DNA from: Deinococcus grandis
GTDB lineage: Bacteria > Deinococcota > Deinococci > Deinococcales > Deinococcaceae
Reading direction: 5' to 3'
DNA: 64,000 bases
NCBI RefSeq assembly: GCF_001485435.1
Contig: NZ_BCMS01000001.1
Coordinates: forward strand, 939,501 to 1,003,500
Shown: positions 57,525 to 64,000 of the stretch, one piece after another
How the letters are laid out: the number at the start of each line of letters is the position of its first letter
How positions within the stretch are numbered: position 1 is the first letter of the stretch
The notes under the pieces: model-generated
What the model saw: only the letters and a program-made list of their open reading frames with translations
Told to the model about the DNA's origin: nothing
Database searches by the model: none
Translations under genes and position numbers: made by a program

Positions 57525-57594
57525 ATTGATTTCTCCTTATCACATGTGGGGGTGGGGGGAAGGTTCATCGGCGCACGTTCCGCCGGTCCGGTTA

Positions 57595-57728
57595 TACGGA
57601 TTCCGTTTGTCCTGTTGACAGATCGGTGGTGTTCCAATCTGTCAACTCCACGTCCGGAGGGCCGTTTCTCTCCTGTTCGCATCCGCTCGGATTGAACGGC
57701 TTTACAAGCCATTCAATCGGAGTCTTTG
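57595..57728 (+). repeat. Family 1 dispersed repeat (copy H) at the cobW stop
   Basis: A 134-bp element starting TACGGATTCCG. The right end is altered to GGAGTCTTTG. Flanks are TTA (57592-57594) and TCA (57729-57731, stop of cobW), an imperfect duplication. It separates cobW from rpmB. Confidence 0.85.
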
Positions 57729-58784
57729 TCAGGCGCGCAGCGCGCGGGTCAGCAGTTGATCCAGCGCGTCCGGGTCGAGGTCGTGCCCGATGAACACCAG
57801 TTCGCTGAACGCCTCGTCCGGGCTGAGCCATTCGCCCGCCGTCTCCAGCGCCAGTTGCCGCCCGGTGTGGTTCCAGAGGGTCGCCACGCCATTGCCCAGG
57901 TTCACCCACCCCTTGCTGCGAATCACGTTGCGCGGCAGGCCCAGCGTCAGCGCCTCGTTCAGCATGTCAGGGTCGAAGGGCCGCTCACTGCGGAAGATGT
58001 GGGTGCCCAGGCCGTACGTCTCGGATTCCGGGGTGTGCTCTTTTTCCAGTTCGGCCATCCAGGCGTCGAGCTGGCTGGAGTGGTCGAAGTCGAACAGGCC
58101 GGTGTTCAGCAGCTCGGTGGCAGGCAGGACGCCGCGCGTGGCTTCCAGCACGCGGGCGCGCGGGTTGGTGATGCGGATCAGGTCACGCAGCTGCCGCACG
58201 TCGTCCGGGGCGGCCAGGTCGAGTTTGTTCAGCACGACGATGTCCGCGAATTCCAGCTGCTCGGCCAGCAGTTCCCCGAAGCCGCGCCCCTCGTCGTCGC
58301 CGGGGATGGTGGCCTGGCGGTTCCACAGCGGGAAGAACTGCGCGGTGTCCACAACCGTGATCATGGCGTCCACGTGCACGCGGCCCAGCAGGTCGGGAAT
58401 GGCGGGCTGGCCCTCCTCGGGTTCGATCTCCAGTTCCTCGGGGGTCAGGCAGAAGCTCTGCGCGATGGGCAGGGGCTCGCCGATACCGGTGGATTCGATC
58501 AGGATCGCGTCCACGTCACGCGTTTCCAGCAGGTCGTTCACGGCGTGCAGCAGGTCGCCGCGAAGGGTGCAGCAGATGCAGCCGTTGCTGAGTTCGATGG
58601 TCTGCTCGTCGGTCGTGACCACGAGGCTGGCGTCGATGTTCACGGCGCCGAACTCGTTGACGATCACGGCGATGCGCTGGCCGACCGTCTGGGTGAGCAG
58701 GTGGTTCAGGAGTGTGGTCTTCCCGGCGCCGAGAAAGCCGCACAGAACGGTGATGGGAACGGAACGTGACTCAGGAATGGACAT
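57729..58784 (-). CDS. CobW/COG0523 GTPase (zinc metallochaperone type)
   Basis: A 351-residue G3E GTPase. The P-loop is 'VLCGFLGAGKTTLLNHLL' (residues ~13-30), the metal-binding CxCC motif is GCICCT (Cys69, 71, 72), switch II is 'ILIESTGIGEP', and NKLD specifies guanine. The CobW C-terminal domain carries 'GLGTHIFRSERPFDP'. The acidic/His stretch is short. Members under zinc control deliver zinc to client enzymes during starvation. The Fur/Zur-like palindrome right before the start, and the downstream rpmB and znuACB genes, support that job. Confidence 0.9.
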   Translation of the reverse strand: MSIPESRSVPITVLCGFLGAGKTTLLNHLLTQTVGQRIAVIVNEFGAVNIDASLVVTTDEQTIELSNGCICCTLRGDLLHAVNDLLETRDVDAILIESTGIGEPLPIAQSFCLTPEELEIEPEEGQPAIPDLLGRVHVDAMITVVDTAQFFPLWNRQATIPGDDEGRGFGELLAEQLEFADIVVLNKLDLAAPDDVRQLRDLIRITNPRARVLEATRGVLPATELLNTGLFDFDHSSQLDAWMAELEKEHTPESETYGLGTHIFRSERPFDPDMLNEALTLGLPRNVIRSKGWVNLGNGVATLWNHTGRQLALETAGEWLSPDEAFSELVFIGHDLDPDALDQLLTRALRA

Positions 58785-58787
58785 AGC

Positions 58788-58811
58788 TTGATAACGATAT
58801 TCTATTATCAA
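58788..58811 (-). promoter_or_regulatory. Fur/Zur-like palindrome upstream of cobW
   Basis: TTGATAA (58788-58794) and TTATCAA (58805-58811) are perfect 7-bp arms with a 10-bp AT-rich centre (CGATATTCTA). It is an island of low G+C starting 4 nt before the ATG at 58784. Size, symmetry and the TGATAA core fit Fur-superfamily operators, and the zinc genes behind point to Zur. Confidence 0.75.
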
Positions 58812-58875
58812 TAATGTGGCAAGGTTCCACGCCCGTAGGCGTTGCCCACTGACCGCCCAGTTCTGGTTCCTCAGG

Positions 58876-59007
58876 CAGTGTTGAGTGGCCGGGAGTGCCG
58901 TTCTCCTGGTCACTCAACCGAGCGGAGCGAGTCACTGAATGAGACAGTGGTCGGAAGTGGAATCCTGGGGCGTGCTGTTGGCCCCAGGGTGGAACTGGAG
59001 ACCGCTG
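58876..59007 (+). repeat. Family 3 repeat, degenerate left end
   Basis: A 132-bp copy with the conserved hairpin (CAGTGGTCGGAAGTGGAATCC...GGAACTGGAGACCGCTG) ending at 59007. The left end CAGTGTTGAG is degraded and no target duplication is visible. Confidence 0.75.
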
Positions 59008-59387
59008 TCTGCCTCGATGCCAGCCAGGGCGACCTGACCCTGCGCGGCTTCTGCAAGACCCCAACCCCCCACGGCAGCAGCCGCTACACCCTGGACGGCC
59101 TCAGCCTGCACTCCGCCGGACTGACCCTGCTGCTGCCCGGCGAACCGCTGCACTTCAACCGCCGCCCCCAGACCTTCACGCGCGGCGGCCGCACCGTGCC
59201 CGCCACTGAGGGCCGTCTGTACCTGCGCGCCTCGCTGCACGCCCACGAAACCTGGATCGCCGCCCGCCACGGCCCTACCTACCGCGAGGGACTCGTGACC
59301 CTGCACCGCCCGGCCCGCCCGGTGATGGGCGCGCTGGAGCCCTGGCGCGCGTACCTCTCCTGCGCGTCCCGACTCATCCGGGACTGA
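59008..59387 (+). CDS. Uncharacterised protein, probably 5'-truncated by a repeat
   Basis: An open frame of ~126 residues begins in or just after the family 3 repeat ('CLDASQGDLTLRGFCKTPTPHGSSRYTLDGLSLHSAGLTLLLPG', '...YREGLVTLHRPARPVMGALEPW', ending RLIRD). Codon use fits a real gene, but no good start or ribosome site lies outside the repeat, and upstream text belongs to the cobW promoter. It may be a remnant, or be started inside the repeat (for example GTG near 58945). I recognise no family. Confidence 0.5.
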
Positions 59388-59455
59388 CCGGGGCACTCAG
59401 GTCGGTTTTCAGCTGCTCGCTTCACTCGCTGCAGGGGCGTCGGGGGCGACCCTCA

Positions 59456-59587
59456 TACGGATTCCGTTTGTTTCGTTAACAGATCGGAAAATCACCGATC
59501 TGCCAACTCCACGCCCGGAACCCGTTGTTCTCCTCCTCGCTCCGCTTGGGTTGAAAGGTTTTGCAAACCTTTCAACCGGAGTCCTTA
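59456..59587 (+). repeat. Family 1 dispersed repeat (copy I), TCA duplication
   Basis: A 132-bp short form with ends TACGGATTCCG and CGGAGTCCTTA, flanked by TCA at 59453-59455 and 59588-59590. It does not touch a recognisable gene. Confidence 0.92.
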
Positions 59588-59686
59588 TCAGGCCCTCTGC
59601 AGGCGGCGACGATCACGGCCTGCGCCTCTTCCTGCACGCCGCGCCCACGCCGCCGACCGTGACCCTCCGGCAGCGGCGCGGCACAG

Positions 59687-59710
59687 CAAAAAGCCCACCG
59701 TTTCCGGTGG
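59687..59710 (-). terminator. Terminator of tRNA-Ala
   Basis: On the minus strand CCACCG-GAAA-CGGTGG is followed by GCTTTTTG, directly behind the tRNA. Confidence 0.88.
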
Positions 59711-59719
59711 ACTTCTTCG

Positions 59720-59798
<79 letters not shown>

Positions 59799-59920
59799 AG
59801 GCGAGAGGGAATGTAGCACGCGCCAATCGGGCGTGCAAGGGGGCCGGGGCGGGCGCGGGTGGTCAGGTGGCATGGACACGGTCACCTTGCGGCCCGGCGG
59901 GAAGGTTTACACTCGCCAAC

Positions 59921-61420
<1,500 letters not shown>

Positions 61421-61438
61421 CGCAGAGGAGTGACCGGG

Positions 61439-61470
61439 CTGGGACGGGGCGCACTTGCACTCCGTCCCAG
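61439..61470 (+). terminator. Hairpin after guaB
   Basis: CTGGGACGG (61439-61447) and CCGTCCCAG (61462-61470) form a perfect 9-bp stem without a T run. Immediately behind, TGACAG-A-CTGTCA (61472-61484) is a separate perfect palindrome before the next gene. Confidence 0.6.
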
Positions 61471-61511
61471 CTGACAGACTGTCATCATGTCCGGGGCGTA
61501 AGGTGGACGGT

Positions 61512-62156
61512 ATGAAGCGCCTGCTCACCGCCCCCCGCGAACCCGTGAACGCCCTGACCCACTGGGGCGGCGCGCTCGCCGCGCTGATCGTGCTGGGGCC
61601 GCTGCTGAGCTGGGCGCACGCCCGCGGACTGGTGCTGTGGCCGTTCGTGGTGTTCAGCGTCAGCATGGTCGCCCTGTACGCCGCCAGCGCCAGCTACCAC
61701 TCCTTCCGCCCCACGGAACGCGGGCTGCTGTGGCTGCGCAAACTCGACCACGCGGGCATCTTCCTGCTCATCGCGGGCAGCTACACGCCCATCGCGTACT
61801 ACGGTCTGGACGGCGTGTGGCGCGACGCCGTGCTGTGGCTCGTGTGGGGCATCGCCCTGAGCGGCATCGTCCTGAAGCTCGTCACCATGCGCCTCCCACG
61901 CTGGATCAGCACCGCGCTGTACCTCGGCATGGGCTGGCTGGCCCTGCTGTTCATGCCCAAGTTCATCCACACCCTCAGCCCCGGCGCGCTGTTCTGGCTC
62001 GCGGCGGGCGGCGTGCTGTACTCCATCGGGGCCGTCATCTACGGCACGAAACGCTGGAATCCGCGCCCCGGCGTGTTCGGCTTCCACGAGATCTGGCACC
62101 TGTTCGTCCTCGCCGGGACCGGCGCGCACGTCGCCATGATGTTCCACCTGGGCTGA
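61512..62156 (+). CDS. Hemolysin-III/PAQR-family membrane protein
   Basis: A 214-residue, seven-helix membrane protein of the Hly-III (YqfA/TrhA, PAQR) family. It has the metal-site residues: 'YAASASYHSFRPTERGLLWLRKLDHAGIFLLIAGSYTP' (His, Asp, His region) and the C-terminal 'GFHEIWHLFVLAGTGAHVAMMFHL' (HxxxH). In bacteria the family affects membrane lipid and fluidity balance; the haemolysin name is historical. AGGTGG lies 6 nt before the ATG. Confidence 0.92.
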   Translation: MKRLLTAPREPVNALTHWGGALAALIVLGPLLSWAHARGLVLWPFVVFSVSMVALYAASASYHSFRPTERGLLWLRKLDHAGIFLLIAGSYTPIAYYGLDGVWRDAVLWLVWGIALSGIVLKLVTMRLPRWISTALYLGMGWLALLFMPKFIHTLSPGALFWLAAGGVLYSIGAVIYGTKRWNPRPGVFGFHEIWHLFVLAGTGAHVAMMFHLG

Positions 62157-62172
62157 AACGGGACAGCAGGAA

Positions 62173-62207
62173 GCGGGCCGGAGGTGACAGTGCACCCTCC
62201 GGCCCGC
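62173..62207. terminator. Hairpin between convergent hemolysin-III and M50 protease genes
   Basis: GCGGGCCGGAGG (62173-62184) pairs with CCTCCGGCCCGC (62196-62207), a perfect 12-bp stem. Confidence 0.75.
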
Positions 62208-62226
62208 CCCCTGTCCGGCGGGGTTA

Positions 62227-62355
62227 TACGGATTCCGTTTGTTTCGTTAACAGATCGGAAAATCACCGATCTGCCAACTCCACGCCCGGAACCCGTTTGT
62301 CTCCTACTCGCTCCGCTCGGGTTGAAAGTTTTTGCAAACCTTTCAACCGGAGTCA
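62227..62355 (+). repeat. Family 1 dispersed repeat (copy J), TTA duplication at a stop codon
   Basis: A 129-bp copy starting TACGGATTCCG with a right end shortened to GGAGTCA. It is flanked by TTA at 62224-62226 and 62356-62358, the latter being the TAA stop of the minus-strand M50 gene. Most of it is nearly identical to copy I. Confidence 0.88.
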
Positions 62356-62979
62356 TTACAGCACGACGCTCAGCAGTCCGTTGCGGATCGTGGCGATCAG
62401 TTGGCCCAGCTGGTCACTGAACAGGAAGATGAACACCATGACGATCACGAAGCTGAACGGCTGCGCCTCGAACTGAGAGAGGCTGCGCCCCAGTGACGGC
62501 ACCAGCCCGCCCACGATGCGGCTGCCGTCCAGCAGCGGAATGGGGAGCAGGTTGAAGATCGCCAGGCCCAGGTTCACGCTGAGGACCGTGAACAGGAAGG
62601 TGGCCAGCGTGCCGCCCGCCAGCAGCGTCTCGCGCGGCACGACCGCGATGATGCCCACGCACACCAGCGCGATCAGCAGGTTGCTCAGCGGGCCCGCCGC
62701 CGCCGTCCAGAGGGTGCCCCAGCGGCCCAGGTTGTTCGGGTTGATCGGCACGGGCCGCGCGAACCCGAACGGCGCGAACAGCAGCAGCAGCGACCCGATC
62801 GGGTCCAGGTGATTGATGGGATTGAGCGTCACCCGCCCGAAGCGGCGCGGGGTGGGGTCGCCCAGCCGGTCGGCGGTCCAGGCGTGCGCGAACTCGTGAA
62901 AGGCCAGCGACAGCAGCAGCGCGGCCGCCACGATCAGGAACGCCAGCGGATCGCTGGACAGCAGAGAGATGAGACCCAT
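62356..62979 (-). CDS. M50-family site-2-type membrane metalloprotease
   Basis: A 207-residue membrane protease. Zinc-binding HEFAH (His28-His32) lies in the first helix ('LLLSLAFHEFAHAWTADRLGDPTPRRFGRVTLNP'), and the third ligand is in 'NLGLAIFNLLPIPLLDGSRI' (LDG). Four to six hydrophobic helices are visible. This compact form without PDZ or CBS domains is the group of small S2P homologues of unknown substrate. It starts 11 nt behind the nucleotidyltransferase gene. The stop coincides with a repeat insertion. Confidence 0.92.
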   Translation of the reverse strand: MGLISLLSSDPLAFLIVAAALLLSLAFHEFAHAWTADRLGDPTPRRFGRVTLNPINHLDPIGSLLLLFAPFGFARPVPINPNNLGRWGTLWTAAAGPLSNLLIALVCVGIIAVVPRETLLAGGTLATFLFTVLSVNLGLAIFNLLPIPLLDGSRIVGGLVPSLGRSLSQFEAQPFSFVIVMVFIFLFSDQLGQLIATIRNGLLSVVL

Positions 62980-62990
62980 ACCCCGGCATT

Positions 62991-64000
62991 CTAGAGGCTG
63001 GGGTGCGGGCCTTTCGTCGCCAGGAATGCCTTCAGCGCCGCGCGCTCGTCGTCGGGGTTGCGGACCTGCCCGGCGCGGCGCAGCGCGGCGAGGTGACCGA
63101 GCGCCTCGCCCACGCCCCGGCCCGGCGGGATGCCCAGCGCCAGCACGTCCCGCCCGGTCAGCGGCGGGTACGCGTCCGGGCGCAGCAGGGCGCGCAGCTC
63201 GCGTTCCGGGGTGCCGTCGGAGAAGGGCGTGTCGGACAGGGCGCGGTCCAGCAGCGCGGCGGGGCGGTCCCCCAGGCTCAGGCGCCCCGCGAGCGCACCG
63301 GGGTCGGGGGCGGCGTGCAGCAGCGCTGCCGCGTACGCCGTGAACGGCACCTCCGCGCCCGCGTCGCGGCGGGCGTCCAGGGCGTCCAGCAGCGCCGTGT
63401 CCGGCAGCAGCGCCCTGGCGCCCCAGTCGCGCAGCACGCCGGCCGCGCGGCCCGGCCTGGGCTCGTGGAGCAGCAGGCGCAGTTCCGCCCACAGGCGCGG
63501 CGTCCGGTCTGCCATCGCCACGGCGTCCGGCACCTGGGCCAGCAGGTCCGGGTGGACACGCAGGTCCAGCCGCGCCGCCAGCCGCGCGCCCCGCACCAGT
63601 CGACTGGCGTCCTCATGGAAGGAAGCGGCGTGCAGGGGCCGCAGCACCCGCGCGCGCAGGTCGTCCAGGCCCCCGACCTCGTCCAGCAGCGTCCGCGCGC
63701 CGGTGGGGGAGAGGTGCAGCGCCAGCGCGTTCAGCGCAAAATCCCGCCGCCGCAGATCATCCGCCAGCGTGCCCGGCATCGGCACCGGGTTCCCGCCCGG
63801 CACGGGGTACGACTCCCGCCGCGCCCGCACCAGATCTGCGGCCCGTCCGTCCGGAAGGGTGACCGTGGCGTTCCCGAACGCCGGGTGGAACACGGACGGC
63901 AGACCCGTCGCGGCGGCCAGGGCCTCCACGTTCCCGTCCGGGATGACCACATCCAGGTCCAGCGGCGTGCCGCCCAGCAGCGCGTCCCGCACCGCGCCGC
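62991..64000 (-). CDS. tRNA nucleotidyltransferase / poly(A) polymerase family protein (5' end outside window)
   Basis: A class II CCA-adding-type enzyme, of which the C-terminal ~336 residues are inside the window. It enters at the active site '(G)AVRDALLGGTPLDLDVVIPDG' (the metal-binding D-L-D), then 'FGNATVTLPDG', 'RRRDFALNALALHLSP' (RRDFTxNA motif) and 'EDASRLVRGARLAARLDL' (ED..R..R..RFAARL motif). Deinococcus is known to divide CC- and A-addition between two enzymes, and I cannot tell which this is. It is cotranscribed with the M50 gene. Confidence 0.88.
   Translation of the reverse strand, partial: GAVRDALLGGTPLDLDVVIPDGNVEALAAATGLPSVFHPAFGNATVTLPDGRAADLVRARRESYPVPGGNPVPMPGTLADDLRRRDFALNALALHLSPTGARTLLDEVGGLDDLRARVLRPLHAASFHEDASRLVRGARLAARLDLRVHPDLLAQVPDAVAMADRTPRLWAELRLLLHEPRPGRAAGVLRDWGARALLPDTALLDALDARRDAGAEVPFTAYAAALLHAAPDPGALAGRLSLGDRPAALLDRALSDTPFSDGTPERELRALLRPDAYPPLTGRDVLALGIPPGRGVGEALGHLAALRRAGQVRNPDDERAALKAFLATKGPHPSL

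Noticed and set aside
61512..62156. A true haemolysin virulence factor
   Set aside because: The Hly-III name is historical; the motifs are those of PAQR/TrhA membrane homeostasis proteins.

Overview
The window looks like a chromosomal segment of a Deinococcus species. The evidence is very high G+C, closely packed short-leader genes, many starts preceded by a TANNNT -10 element only 6-7 nt upstream (the leaderless promoter type described for Deinococcus), Deinococcus-type small dispersed repeats, and a gene set typical of the genus (DUF11 surface protein, futalosine-pathway MqnD, truncated hemoglobin, Cu/Zn SOD). No prophage, transposase gene or CRISPR array was seen.

Layout. 1-1762: iron(III)-type ABC uptake genes (permease cut by the left edge, periplasmic binding protein). 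1969-4845: large secreted DUF11 protein, followed by a ~690-bp gene-free stretch. 5533-10040: membrane GGDEF protein, TauE/SafE permease with a tiny coupled upstream ORF, pRiA4b-like protein, small membrane protein, phosphotransferase-fold protein. 10085-15420: fatty-acid beta-oxidation genes (FadN-like bifunctional enzyme and thiolase) separated by a membrane-anchored hydrolase and a SUKH-type protein. 15479-21574: lipoprotein, CPA2 antiporter with an attenuator-like leader, rRNA-methyltransferase-like protein, DUF6174 protein, DNA polymerase IV, HAD hydrolase. 21798-23993: a four-gene DUF4388 / Ras-like GTPase / roadblock / V4R-like signalling cassette. 24504-29084: DAHP synthase-chorismate mutase, truncated hemoglobin, secreted protein, ABC exporter pair. 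29194-32850: operon of hydrolase, PQQ-type sugar dehydrogenase and an unusual SodC-beta-propeller fusion. 33050-37454: mqnD, second DUF6174 protein, ribF, NUDIX, dGTPase. 37550-38775: tRNA-Ile followed by a low-G+C gene. 38791-43697: CBS protein, lipB-lipA, acetyltransferase, coiled-coil protein, rplS. 43930-51001: HAD phosphatase, several unknowns, GrpB-like, a divergent HxlR/nitroreductase pair, 5'-nucleotidase lipoprotein. 51193-52929: an ABC-F gene interrupted by a small repeat. 53132-58811: SDR, an immunity-like gene, then a zinc cluster (znuB, znuC, znuA, rpmB, cobW with a Fur/Zur-like palindrome). 59720-64000: tRNA-Ala, guaB, hemolysin-III-like protein, M50 protease, and a CCA-adding-type nucleotidyltransferase cut by the right edge.

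The most distinctive feature is a set of 18 short non-coding repeats (111-190 bp) in three families. They have terminal inverted repeats and, in 15 of 18 cases, 3-bp target duplications of the form TNA. Ten of the 18 have one copy of the duplicated target serving as the stop codon of an adjacent gene. One copy splits an ABC-F gene, one seems to provide a start codon to a small gene, and three are nested or abutted between 24051 and 24506. They look like MITEs whose TNA target preference makes stop codons (TGA, TAA) favoured and largely harmless landing sites.
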